Source: a virus
IMG/VR virus record: IMGVR_UViG_3300031565_000093
Location: 1 to 43,728 of that record
DNA: 43,728 nt
Strand: one strand, 5' to 3'
In this document: positions 15,206 to 22,251 of the stretch, one piece after another
Numbering within the stretch: position 1 is the first letter of the stretch
Layout: each line of letters begins with the position of its first letter
Translations under genes and position numbers: made by a program
The notes under the pieces: model-generated
The model's database searches: none
What the model saw: only the letters and a program-made list of their open reading frames with translations
Told to the model about the DNA's origin: nothing

Positions 15206-16744
15206 ATGTTCAGAGTGCTCAATGCCAACATCACGCCGCGCGTGCGCATGCTACGTGGCCAAGCGGAGCCGCAGGTACATTTCTTCGTAGTGAAAGATGA
15301 CCACTTTGCTTACGACGCCAACAGCATGGCCCTGGTGCATTTGGAGCCAGCGTTGTGGAAGACGCTGCGCGACGACCCTGGTGCGGCCAAGAAGTTCGGC
15401 GGCATGCTGTGGTGCCGCGACAAACCGCAGTTTGATGCGTACCTTCCCAGGGTGCGGGCGCTGGTGCTCAACGTGACGCACAAGTGCAACCTGGCCTGCA
15501 GGTATTGCTTCGTGCGGAACGTGGACGACTACCAGGCCGATGCCCTCCCAGACATGAGTTATGAGACGGCCATCGAAGCGATCAACCATGTATTCCCGCC
15601 TGACAGCAACGCGCCTTTGGACGTCGGGTTCTTTGGCGGTGAACCGTTCGTCAATTGGCGGACGATGGCGCGGGTAGTGGACTGGGTCGAAAGCGAGGCT
15701 GGGGAACGGGGGCATGGCAAGAAGCTGCACGTAACGACCAATGCCACGCTGATTGACGACGAGAAAGCACAGTGGCTGAAGGGCCACGATTTCAACCTGG
15801 TGCTGAGCCTGGACGGCGACGAAGTCACACACAACGCCATGCGGCCTGCGCGTAATCCGCAGACCAATAGCTGGCTGGCCACCATGAACGGGTTGGAGCG
15901 CCTGGCAGCCGCTGGCCTGGGGCCGCGGATAACGCTGCGCAGCACGTTTACCGCCGAGGGTGTTGACCTGGTGGAACGCCTGCATGACCTGAACAGTTTG
16001 GTGTGGCGGGGCATGGCTGGTGCGGTGGCTATCGAGCCTGCGTGCCTGTCGGAGTTCAGCTGCGTGGATCAAAACGTGGCGAAGGAGTTGGCGTTTGATC
16101 CCGACAGAATCCTGGCGCAGTTCCAGTATCAGTACGAACGCGCGGCGGACTGGTACATCGAGCAGATCAACGACGGCCGCAGGCCGCACTTCCACCACTT
16201 CGATACCTTCATTCGGCGGCTGTTATGGTGCGAACACAACCCCTCGGAATGCGGCGCGGGGAAGGGCTATTTGGCCGTCAATCCAAAGGGCGAGCTGTTT
16301 GCGTGCCATCGTGAAACGCGGTCGCGCATCGGGGCGCTGCCGGGCGGCGTAGACGAGCACCTGCGGACAGCGTGGATGGACAACCGCATCTATGCCCGCA
16401 CCGGCTGCATGGAATGCCATTGGCGGCACGTGTGCGGCGGCGGGTGCCGCGTGAACAGTTTGGCGCACGGGCTGACCATCCACGAACCAGCGCCGGAAGA
16501 TTGTATCTTCAAACGACTGTGGATGGAGCACGCAGCCTATATCATCGCTCATGTGGACAACAGCAAGCTGCAGGAGCTTTATCGGCCACGTGGGGAGCAG
16601 CGGAAGCGCCGACCGCAGCAACAGAGGCGACCGCGGCACGGGCCTATGCGCGGACCACTACCGACACGCCAGCCAGGCCAAACACGCAGGGAAGGGAACA
16701 GCAATGCCAGAAGCGGAGAACACAGCGGCGCGCGGCGAACGTAG
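15206..16744 (+). CDS. Radical SAM/SPASM peptide maturase
   Basis: The 512-residue protein has the radical SAM motif C94-x3-C98-x2-C101 (CNLACRYC), the SAM-binding GGEP motif (FFGGEPFVNW), and a complete seven-Cys SPASM domain: C349, C367, then C401-x2-C404-x5-C410-x3-C414, and C433. The N-terminal 90 residues (HFAYDANSMALVHLEP) resemble the front of SCIFF/ranthipeptide and QhpD-type maturases, which install thioether links from Cys to other residues. The C-terminal 75 residues are Arg/Gln/Gly-rich and probably disordered. Start ATG 15206 follows AAGGAGTAGGA; a longer open frame lacks support. The nearby Cys-tetrad tip protein is a natural candidate substrate. Enzyme class is firm; substrate is a guess. 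Confidence 0.93.
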   Translation: MFRVLNANITPRVRMLRGQAEPQVHFFVVKDDHFAYDANSMALVHLEPALWKTLRDDPGAAKKFGGMLWCRDKPQFDAYLPRVRALVLNVTHKCNLACRYCFVRNVDDYQADALPDMSYETAIEAINHVFPPDSNAPLDVGFFGGEPFVNWRTMARVVDWVESEAGERGHGKKLHVTTNATLIDDEKAQWLKGHDFNLVLSLDGDEVTHNAMRPARNPQTNSWLATMNGLERLAAAGLGPRITLRSTFTAEGVDLVERLHDLNSLVWRGMAGAVAIEPACLSEFSCVDQNVAKELAFDPDRILAQFQYQYERAADWYIEQINDGRRPHFHHFDTFIRRLLWCEHNPSECGAGKGYLAVNPKGELFACHRETRSRIGALPGGVDEHLRTAWMDNRIYARTGCMECHWRHVCGGGCRVNSLAHGLTIHEPAPEDCIFKRLWMEHAAYIIAHVDNSKLQELYRPRGEQRKRRPQQQRRPRHGPMRGPLPTRQPGQTRREGNSNARSGEHSGARRT

Positions 16745-17081
16745 GTACACCAACGGGCGGCGCGGCACGGACTTGATTACACTAGGCTGGCTGCAGGAAG
16801 ACGCGCGCCTCAAGGGCGACCTGACGCGGGCGGTGAAGGACATGGGGCGGCGGCTGGAACGTATGGAGCCGATTATCACCGAGGCGACCACAGCGATTGC
16901 CACGCACAGCACCATATTGGAGGCCTATGCGAACGCCCAGATCCTCGAGGGCGTGCAGGACTTGCGCACCTGGCGCAAGCTGGTGAGCAGCATCTTTGTC
17001 GGCTTGTGGGGCTTCGGCGCGCTCATAGGTGTAGGCGCGGTGGTGCATCGCCTTACCACGGGGCATTGGATCGGCCAATGA
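16704..17081 (+). CDS. Coiled-coil membrane protein, possible holin-like
   Basis: ATG 16704 after AGGGAAGGGAA gives 125 residues. Residues 30-90 are helical and charged (MGRRLERMEPIITEATTAIA), followed by one membrane span (SSIFVGLWGFGALIGVGAVV) and a short tail. This outline resembles XhlA-like or other single-span phage lysis or anchor proteins, but no signature confirms it. It overlaps the end of the radical SAM gene by 41 bases and the next start by 4, so it belongs to that operon and could instead anchor a modification complex. Confidence 0.6.
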   Translation: MPEAENTAARGERRYTNGRRGTDLITLGWLQEDARLKGDLTRAVKDMGRRLERMEPIITEATTAIATHSTILEAYANAQILEGVQDLRTWRKLVSSIFVGLWGFGALIGVGAVVHRLTTGHWIGQ

Positions 17082-18154
17082 ACATTCGAGTGTTACGCGA
17101 AGCGGGAGGCCTGGGCGATCTGGTGCGCCTGTTCCCCGTGATCGCTGGCCTGAAGGCCAAGTACCCCGGCAGCGAACTGCACTTCTTTTGCCTCGGCCAC
17201 TACCAGGAGCTGGTGATGCACGGGCATTGCCCTGGCGTAGATGCGTACATAAGCGTGGCGCACCACCTGCGGCGGCAGCGCATGTCGCCGATAGACGAGA
17301 AGAAGCACAGATATCTCCGCACGGGGGTGAAGTACGATCTGGACGTCGATATGTATTGCCCCGCCTTCGTGCACGAACGCGAAACGCAAGGGGCGGTCAC
17401 GCGGGAGCGCACGGAGCTATGGTGCGCGGCTGTGGGCGTACCCGTGGGCCGCCCTGTTTTTCACCTGGCGGAGGAGGAGCGCGCGTGGGCGCAGGCATGG
17501 CGCACGAAGGCGCTGCAGCCGCTGTGCCCCGACGTCGATACGTCCGCCCCAGGCAGGATCGTTGCCCTGCAGCCGCACAGCACTACCACGCAGCGCAACT
17601 GGGCAGCGCGGAGCTGGCAGGAGTTGGCCATGATGTTTATGCAGGAAGGGTATGCGGTGGTGATGCTGGACTGCTGCAGCGGCAGATTTCGGGGCTGGCC
17701 CTCAACCCTCCAGGAAGTGAATCGCCCATTTGGCCAATTGGCTGCGCTGCTGAGCGTGTGCGGCCTGGCCATCACGCCCGACAGCGGGATTTACCATCTG
17801 GCCGGTGCGGTGGGCACGCCAGCCCTGGGCATATTTGGCAACACAAATGGCGAAATCATCAGCCGCATTTGGAGGCCCACGGGCTACTACATAAGCAAGG
17901 CCGAGGCCGACCTGGATCGCGACTTACTGCCCGCGGATTGCAAGCCGCCCTGTTATGGCTTCCGGGATCGCGGGGCCGCAATAGAATGCCGGAAGAACGG
18001 ATGTGGAGCAGCCCATCAGATCACTGTGGAGGAAGTACATGCCAAGGCACACGAAATCATCGCGGAGCATTGGCCCAATAGGCGCGACGGTGGATTGCCC
18101 GCCGAAGGTGGGGCCGGAGTACTGCGATCAGGCGTACTGGCAGGACGCCACTAA
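17078..18154 (+). CDS. GT9-family glycosyltransferase
   Basis: The 358-residue protein starts MNIRVLREAGGLGDLVRLFP, the typical opening of heptosyltransferase-like (GT9, GT-B fold) enzymes. The donor-site region TPDSGIYHLAGAVGTPALGI followed by FGNTNGE is also characteristic. GT9 enzymes move sugars, classically ADP-heptose, onto lipopolysaccharide. The real start is ATG 17078 (ATGA overlap). Cysteines near the end (CKPPCYGF and others) are extra. In this operon, with radical SAM and methyltransferase genes, the acceptor could be a tail protein or the host surface; sequence cannot decide. Confidence 0.9.
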   Translation: MNIRVLREAGGLGDLVRLFPVIAGLKAKYPGSELHFFCLGHYQELVMHGHCPGVDAYISVAHHLRRQRMSPIDEKKHRYLRTGVKYDLDVDMYCPAFVHERETQGAVTRERTELWCAAVGVPVGRPVFHLAEEERAWAQAWRTKALQPLCPDVDTSAPGRIVALQPHSTTTQRNWAARSWQELAMMFMQEGYAVVMLDCCSGRFRGWPSTLQEVNRPFGQLAALLSVCGLAITPDSGIYHLAGAVGTPALGIFGNTNGEIISRIWRPTGYYISKAEADLDRDLLPADCKPPCYGFRDRGAAIECRKNGCGAAHQITVEEVHAKAHEIIAEHWPNRRDGGLPAEGGAGVLRSGVLAGRH

Positions 18155-18806
18155 GTCGGGGTATCGCAGCTACAACGGCACCTGGCCGCTGCACCAGTAC
18201 ATCGGGCACATGCTCGCTCTAACCCTGGGGCCTTGGCCGAAGGGCAGCCGCGTGCTGGATGTCGGCGGGGCCTTCGGATACCACATGGATTGGTTGGAGA
18301 AGTACGCCCCGTGCGAGGGCTACGTGGTGGACGGCAGCATGTACGCCATCACCCACTGCGTGCCGCACTTGGCAAATCGCACGTACCATCGGGACCTCGG
18401 CGCCAACCCCTTGCCTTTCCCTGACGAGCATTTTCATCGAGTGGTCTCTATCGAAACGCTCGAGCACATTAGCATACGGGAGGTGGCCTTTGCCCTGCGG
18501 GAGATCCGGCGCGTGCTCGAGCCAGGCGGACTGCTGTACGCCAGCATTGCGATTGGCGAGGCCTACGATCCCGACTTCATAGACGATACGCACCAGACCA
18601 TGCGCCTACGCGCCTGGTGGGAATGCATGTTTGACCACGTGGGCCTGGTGCCGCGGCCCGATGTTGCCGAGCGGGTAAGGGCAACGGTTGTGCCCTCTGC
18701 CGGCGGCGCGTATCGGGGCGGATACCTGGCGCGCGAAATGCATTGGGAAATTTTCTGCTACCAGAAGAAAGGAGCGTGCCAATGGAATGGTGGCGCAACG
18801 TCCTGA
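18039..18806 (+). CDS. Class I SAM-dependent methyltransferase
   Basis: ATG 18039 follows TGGAGGAAG and gives 255 residues; it overlaps the glycosyltransferase gene by 116 bases. Motif I is VLDVGGAFGYHMDW, motif IV region is FHRVVSIETLEHIS, and ALREIRRVLEPGGLLYAS is the usual strand-helix after it (Methyltransf_11 type). These enzymes methylate small molecules, sugars or proteins. The N-terminal YWQDATKSGYRSYNG segment is like sugar- or peptide-linked methyltransferases found beside glycosyltransferases. Substrate unknown; the neighbourhood suggests tailoring of a surface or virion component. Confidence 0.9.
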   Translation: MPRHTKSSRSIGPIGATVDCPPKVGPEYCDQAYWQDATKSGYRSYNGTWPLHQYIGHMLALTLGPWPKGSRVLDVGGAFGYHMDWLEKYAPCEGYVVDGSMYAITHCVPHLANRTYHRDLGANPLPFPDEHFHRVVSIETLEHISIREVAFALREIRRVLEPGGLLYASIAIGEAYDPDFIDDTHQTMRLRAWWECMFDHVGLVPRPDVAERVRATVVPSAGGAYRGGYLAREMHWEIFCYQKKGACQWNGGATS

Positions 18807-19108
18807 TTGGGCTTGCCGCCGTAGGGGTCACCACTGCTGTAATTGGGGTGATATGCAAGAAGGCGTTTGCCCTGGGCTGGGCTACGGCTGGCATCATCTG
18901 CAGCAAGGTCAGCACGCCCGTGGCTACCTTCTTCGGCAAGCGATGGCTGGAGCCGTTCTTCAGGAATTTCCTGGATGGTTATAGGGCGCGGATCGCCGCG
19001 CAGCCAGGGATAGTACCCGAACCGGAGGGCGAAACCCACAGCGGCCTGACGGGGCAGGAGCAACGTAGACGTCTGTGGGACAGACGAGGTGTAAGGAGGA
19101 AGCCATGA
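18782..19108 (+). CDS. Small membrane protein, holin candidate
   Basis: ATG 18782 after AAAGGAGCG gives 108 residues. A hydrophobic segment at 7-25 (LIGLAAVGVTTAVIGVICK) and a weaker one near 30-48 could span the membrane; the remainder is charged and ends in an Arg-rich tail. Size and layout allow a holin, and the following gene is exported, but no endolysin is recognisable nearby. The end overlaps the next start by 4 bases. Confidence 0.55.
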   Translation: MEWWRNVLIGLAAVGVTTAVIGVICKKAFALGWATAGIICSKVSTPVATFFGKRWLEPFFRNFLDGYRARIAAQPGIVPEPEGETHSGLTGQEQRRRLWDRRGVRRKP

Positions 19109-19695
19109 AGAGGTTACTGGTCGCTTTGATGATGGCCGCCGTTCTCGCGTTGCCATTCGGCACGGCGGCGCAGGCGGTGGACGACAACCCGTTCAACTTG
19201 AGCTTCGAGTTGAGCGAGAATGTCACCCTGGACGTTGGGTTCAACGAGGTTACTCCCGTGCTCTTCATCAACACGGAGACCTCGGAAGACTCGGAGATAT
19301 CGTTGGGCGTCCTCGTTGATGTTATCACATTGGACATTCAGGAAAGCGGCGATGAGCCTGTTCTGATTGGTCTATTGAAAGAGACGGACCCTGCCCTCGG
19401 TGTCGCGACGTACCACGACGCAGGAGGTGACACGCGCGCTGGGATTGCGGCTACGGCGAAGTTCTCTCGGCCTCTCCAGTGGGGTTTCAGAACCTTCGCC
19501 GGCCTTATTGTAGATGAAGGTCCGGCAGATACTTTCGGAGAGATGTTCGAGGCGCGGGCTGGCTTGGCATATACGTGGGAGGTGGACACCGAGGAATGGT
19601 CGCTGCGCGATGGGCGACTGGATGCGGTGTTCTCCATCGGCATGGTGATTAACTTCCCGGTCCGGCAGACGAATCCTGAGAGTGCGGTTGACTGA
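19105..19695 (+). CDS. Exported protein, possible outer-membrane barrel
   Basis: The 196-residue product begins MKRLLVALMMAAVLALPFG and has a likely signal-peptidase site after AQA (residue 28). The mature part is acidic and built of alternating strands, ending in FSIGMVINFPVRQ; an aromatic/hydrophobic final strand is typical of outer-membrane barrels. ATG 19105 follows GTAAGGAGGAAG. A phage-encoded exported protein at the end of the late region could block superinfection or act in lysis. No family recognised. If it is a barrel, the host is Gram-negative (inference). Confidence 0.7.
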   Translation: MKRLLVALMMAAVLALPFGTAAQAVDDNPFNLSFELSENVTLDVGFNEVTPVLFINTETSEDSEISLGVLVDVITLDIQESGDEPVLIGLLKETDPALGVATYHDAGGDTRAGIAATAKFSRPLQWGFRTFAGLIVDEGPADTFGEMFEARAGLAYTWEVDTEEWSLRDGRLDAVFSIGMVINFPVRQTNPESAVD

Positions 19696-19725
19696 CTCGT
19701 GTTACAGCGGGGCACGTGTCCTCGC

Positions 19726-19767
19726 GGGCGGCGGCTATGCTGCTTCACACCCGGCTGGCCGCCGCCC
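19726..19767. terminator. Strong GC hairpin between convergent genes
   Basis: A perfect 10-bp inverted repeat GGGCGGCGGC / GCCGCCGCCC with a 22-base loop lies in the 106-base gap between the rightward late operon and the leftward gene ending at 19802. The position suits a bidirectional terminator, but no T run follows on either strand, so it may only pause or protect transcripts. Confidence 0.45.
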
Positions 19768-19801
19768 CTCCTGGGCTGGATCGTGCGGCGGGGCTAATAG
19801 G

Positions 19802-20344
19802 TCAACGGAATTCAAAATGCTCGAGCGCCCAATGCTTGCCGTCCTCGTGATGCCTGCCGTACTTCTGCATTGTGCATGTGTACTGGGTCCTGATCATGAC
19901 ACCGAAACTGTTCTGTGAGTCGACATAGGATTCCACGCGCCATTTCCCGTTATTCAAATCCGTCACGGTGGCCTTAGAAATCGGGGGGAACTTTGCCGAA
20001 GCTGGTGCCTTGAGGCGGTCCTTCACGAACTCTTCTGCCATGATCGGCGCAGATATCTCACTGCCCCAAGTTTCACTTAGCTCGTATCGCACGTACATCA
20101 CGACCATGAAGAATAGCACCAGGCCAAGAACAATCGCGATCCCAATGGCCCATTTCTGTTTCCCTGTCAATCTTTTTTTTGGCGGGATTCTCCCCTCCAA
20201 AATCTCCCTGGTGCCTGCAGGAACGTCAATGCTGCTTTCGCAGCGCGGGCACAGGGCCTTTTGCCCAGCGACGCACGCTGGGGCGCGTAGCTCCTGCCCG
20301 CACTGAGGGCAGATAACAGTGATCTTCTCTGCGTCATTTCCCAT
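19802..20344 (-). CDS. Zinc-ribbon membrane protein on the leftward strand
   Basis: A 180-residue protein read leftward. Residues 12-36 carry two CxxC pairs (CPQCGQ and CPRCES) as a zinc ribbon, residues 65-88 are one membrane span (WAIGIAIVLGLVLFFMVV), and the C-terminal part (FVKDRLKAPASAKFP ... WRVESYVDSQNSFG) resembles a domain common in bacterial membrane-anchored orphans. Start ATG 20344 follows TTGGAGGAAC. Together with the small gene upstream it forms the only leftward unit, divergent from the repressor. This is the usual place for prophage-expressed or exclusion genes, so a role in host or superinfection is possible, not proven. Confidence 0.75.
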   Translation of the reverse strand: MGNDAEKITVICPQCGQELRAPACVAGQKALCPRCESSIDVPAGTREILEGRIPPKKRLTGKQKWAIGIAIVLGLVLFFMVVMYVRYELSETWGSEISAPIMAEEFVKDRLKAPASAKFPPISKATVTDLNNGKWRVESYVDSQNSFGVMIRTQYTCTMQKYGRHHEDGKHWALEHFEFR

Positions 20345-20477
20345 TCGTCAGTTCCTCCAAATTGGCCACGGTTTTCCGAATCAACCGCCACGCAGAAGCG
20401 CACACCTTCCCGATGCCAAGCACCACGCACCACGCGGCCAGGCCAACCACGCGCATGGGAAGGGGAACGTGATTCAT
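20334..20477 (-). CDS. Small membrane protein, first gene of leftward unit
   Basis: A 47-residue frame, ATG at 20477, ending in TGA that overlaps the start of the 180-residue gene by 11 bases. Residues 9-28 are hydrophobic (RVVGLAAWCVVLGIGKVCAS), followed by a charged end (LEELTNGK). Its start overlaps the stop of a seven-codon leader (ATGA), so translation by re-initiation is likely. No family recognised. Confidence 0.55.
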   Translation of the reverse strand: MNHVPLPMRVVGLAAWCVVLGIGKVCASAWRLIRKTVANLEELTNGK

Positions 20478-20497
20478 ACCCATCCGAGGGTCGTCAT
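20474..20497 (-). CDS. Seven-codon leader peptide MTTLGWV
   Basis: On the leftward strand an excellent site AAGGAGGGAGG precedes ATG 20497, but the frame stops after MTTLGWV. The stop TGA overlaps the next ATG. This looks like a leader that loads ribosomes for the downstream membrane genes; control through ribosome stalling is possible but unproven. Confidence 0.4.
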   Translation of the reverse strand: MTTLGWV

Positions 20498-20557
20498 CGA
20501 GCACCTCCCTCCTTTTTTTCGAGTAGATCCTTTTGTCGTAAGTACGCCAACGACGCC

Positions 20558-20586
20558 ATCTTGGGCCACCGCGCTCCGCCTGTCAA
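20558..20586 (-). promoter_or_regulatory. Candidate leftward promoter
   Basis: On the minus strand a perfect -35 TTGACA (20586-20581) is followed after 17 or 18 bases by a weak -10 (CAAGAT or AAGATG). It points to the leftward gene pair and is back to back with the rightward promoter. Confidence 0.4.
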
Positions 20587-20597
20587 GCCTCTGTATC

Positions 20598-20614
20598 AAA
20601 TTTCTTAACAATTT
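20598..20614. promoter_or_regulatory. Candidate operator between divergent promoters
   Basis: AAATT-N7-AATTT is a 17-base inverted repeat lying exactly between the two outward-facing TTGACA boxes, in an AT-rich patch of a GC-rich genome. It is a natural binding site candidate for the adjacent XRE-type repressor. Confidence 0.4.
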
Positions 20615-20618
20615 TCCC

Positions 20619-20648
20619 TTGACACGTGGCGGGGCCATCATGTATCTT
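20619..20648 (+). promoter_or_regulatory. Rightward sigma-70-type promoter for repressor/early genes
   Basis: A perfect -35 TTGACA (20619-20624), an 18-base spacer and -10 TATCTT (20643-20648) lie 20 bases before the XRE gene start. The GGAGG ribosome site at 20656 falls just after the expected start of transcription. This is the clearest promoter in the window. Confidence 0.7.
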
Positions 20649-20668
20649 CTCGATATGGAGGTGCTGAA

Positions 20669-20968
20669 ATGGACATCGTGTTCGATTTTGATCGATTCGA
20701 CGAGCTGATGATGGCGAGGGGCTGGATGATCGCAGATCTTATGAAGGCCATTATTCGCAATGGGGACGATATAACCGACGCTTCGATACGGGGTTGGGCG
20801 GCACGGCGCAGTTCGCCGAAATTATCGAACATCCGGCTATTGGCGAATGTGTTCGGGGTCGAAATCCAGGAACTCATAATCAGCGCGGCTAACGTGGAAG
20901 ATGCCGCCAAATCGGAAGATGCAGGCGAAACGGCGAATGGCACAGCGCCAGCCGCCAATGCAACATAA
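20669..20968 (+). CDS. XRE-type helix-turn-helix regulator (Cro/CI-like)
   Basis: A 99-residue protein with a helix-turn-helix across residues 8-70: FDELMMARGWMIADLMKAI, then DASIRGWAARRSSPKLSNIR as recognition helix and following helix, and LLANVFGVEIQELI closing the domain. The last 28 residues are Ala/Glu-rich and disordered, so there is no large dimer or cleavage domain as in lambda CI. It heads the rightward early genes next to a divergent promoter pair and probably controls that switch. Start ATG 20669 follows TGGAGGTGC. Confidence 0.85.
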   Translation: MDIVFDFDRFDELMMARGWMIADLMKAIIRNGDDITDASIRGWAARRSSPKLSNIRLLANVFGVEIQELIISAANVEDAAKSEDAGETANGTAPAANAT

Positions 20969-21055
20969 GATATATTATGAATGAAACGAAATGACCGAGA
21001 ACGCAGGAAAGATCACGGTTTTAGCGTTGCCCGCCCCCAACGGACGAATTCGGGG

Positions 21056-21105
21056 CACAGGGCGGTTCTCATCCCCCATTTGCAGATCCTCCCCGCCGCC
21101 CTGTG
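21056..21105 (+). other. Hairpin in leader of early genes
   Basis: The 178-base gap after the regulator contains a perfect inverted repeat CACAGGGCGG (21056-21065) / CCGCCCTGTG (21096-21105) with a 30-base loop and no T run. It could be a leader structure for the small early genes. Nothing else is evident here apart from an AT-rich patch near 20965-20985. Confidence 0.35.
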
Positions 21106-21146
21106 TCCTCCCCCAATACGCGAGAACGACGGGAGGGTTTGCAGAA

Positions 21147-21302
21147 ATGCGGCTGACCGACCAGGACAAGAAGGACATCGCACGCGGGCGGGCCGTGCTG
21201 GTGCTCATGCGGTGGCACGGTCGCGTCCACACGAGCGAGATCGCGAGGGCTGTGAAGGATTACAAATTTGCGGTGAAGAAAGCCAGAAAGGAGAGGGGGT
21301 GA
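21147..21302 (+). CDS. Small basic protein, unknown function
   Basis: The frame is open upstream, but the sensible start is ATG 21147 after GGGAGGG, giving 51 residues. The product is Lys/Arg-rich and helical (MRLTDQDKKDIARGRAVLV, then HTSEIARAVKDYKFAVKKAR), with an outline that could be a short DNA-binding helix pair. No family recognised. It is the first of a run of very small early genes. Confidence 0.5.
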   Translation: MRLTDQDKKDIARGRAVLVLMRWHGRVHTSEIARAVKDYKFAVKKARKERG

Positions 21303-21307
21303 TTTTC

Positions 21308-21529
21308 ATGGATCAGGAGACAGCGGACCTCATGGATCGCGAGGACTTGATTGATGGCGTGGGCTTCGCGGACGAAGGCGGGCGGTCGGCGCTGCGGGCG
21401 GCGACTCGAGACAACCCACGTAATCGGCCGTGCCCGAACTGCGGCGAGAAGAACGTGCTCACGCCCATCGACGTGCGGCGCGGATACCAGTGCGACCGTT
21501 GCGCGGACGCGCTGGAGATGGGGTACTGA
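21308..21529 (+). CDS. Small zinc-ribbon protein
   Basis: ATG 21308 after GGAGAGGGGG gives 73 residues. CPNC (residues 42-45) and CDRC (62-65) with a basic strand between them (VLTPIDVRRGYQ) form a classic zinc ribbon; the first 38 residues are acidic. Probably binds a nucleic acid or partner protein. The stop overlaps the next start as TGATG. Confidence 0.65.
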   Translation: MDQETADLMDREDLIDGVGFADEGGRSALRAATRDNPRNRPCPNCGEKNVLTPIDVRRGYQCDRCADALEMGY

Positions 21530-21639
21530 TGCGGAAGCTCGGACCTGAACAACAGTTGAGGAGGGCGATAGAACCCATTGCCTGGTGGCTGGTTCCGGCG
21601 GCGATTCTGCTGGCTGGGTTGGTGCAGATGTTGAGCTGA
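21529..21639 (+). CDS. 36-residue membrane peptide
   Basis: ATG 21529 overlaps the previous stop (TGATG). The protein has a basic front (MRKLGPEQQLRRAIEP) and one hydrophobic segment (IAWWLVPAAILLAGLVQML). Tiny membrane peptides of this kind are common among phage early genes and often affect host envelope or defence systems; no specific function can be assigned. Confidence 0.5.
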   Translation: MRKLGPEQQLRRAIEPIAWWLVPAAILLAGLVQMLS

Positions 21640-21650
21640 AGGAGGCGGAA

Positions 21651-21893
21651 GTGGCGAAGCTGACAGTCACGGTCGGTAAGACGACCTACACGGAGCGGGC
21701 CCGGTGGCAGCGCGAATTTGCGGGCCAGACGATGCTGGTCGTGCTGCGCGAGGATGGGGCGGTGCTCTCGCGGATCAAAGGTGATCCGCAGAGCAAGTGG
21801 CATCGGATACAGCAACTGGGCCGCACGGAGCAGAGCTTACGCGGCTTCATGCGGAAGCTGGATAACGATCCGGCGTACACAAGAATCCATTAG
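21651..21893 (+). CDS. Hypothetical 80-residue early protein
   Basis: GTG 21651 follows TGAAGGAGGCG closely, a better start than the upstream open frame. The product has a strand-rich front (KLTVTVGKTTYTERARW) and a basic helix at the end (QSLRGFMRKLDND). No cysteines, signal or membrane segment. Not recognised. Confidence 0.55.
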   Translation: MAKLTVTVGKTTYTERARWQREFAGQTMLVVLREDGAVLSRIKGDPQSKWHRIQQLGRTEQSLRGFMRKLDNDPAYTRIH

Positions 21894-21903
21894 GAGAATT
21901 CGC

Positions 21904-22251
21904 ATGGCGGTTGAGTGGGCGGCACGGCAGTTATTGAAGGTGGGGCGACTTGCTGGCGGCGACGAGGGCTTTGTGCTGCTTTCGCAGACGCATCTGCCCA
22001 CGGAGCAGTATCCGCGCGGCCGCTGGGGCTGCGTGATCTACAGGCGCTGCGCCCTGGCCGTGTGCGGCATTACCCAGGAGCAGATGGCGGAGAATTTCGA
22101 TACGCCCGAGCATTATCACATCAAGCACATGTTCAAGGAAGTGGAGAGCGACGAGCATGCGCGCTGGATCGGCGAAGAGGGCGGGGCGCTAATCACGCCC
22201 GATCAGGTGGCGGCGCAGTTGGACTGGCGCAGTGGAGGAAGTGGCGCATGA
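21904..22251 (+). CDS. Hypothetical 115-residue early protein
   Basis: ATG 21904 follows TTAGGAGAATT. The protein is mixed alpha/beta, with a conserved-looking core (GRWGCVIYRRCALAVCGITQ) and a His-rich stretch (EHYHIKHMF) that might bind metal. Its end overlaps the next gene by four bases. Not recognised. Confidence 0.55.
   Translation: MAVEWAARQLLKVGRLAGGDEGFVLLSQTHLPTEQYPRGRWGCVIYRRCALAVCGITQEQMAENFDTPEHYHIKHMFKEVESDEHARWIGEEGGALITPDQVAAQLDWRSGGSGA

Noticed and set aside
15206-16744. Radical SAM enzyme as a queuosine-type (QueE) or nucleotide enzyme
   Set aside because: The seven-Cys SPASM domain and the N-terminal pattern point to peptide maturases.
20511-20520. CCTTTTTTTC as a rightward terminator
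   Set aside because: No stem precedes it; on the minus strand it is the AAGGAGGGAGG ribosome site of the leader peptide.
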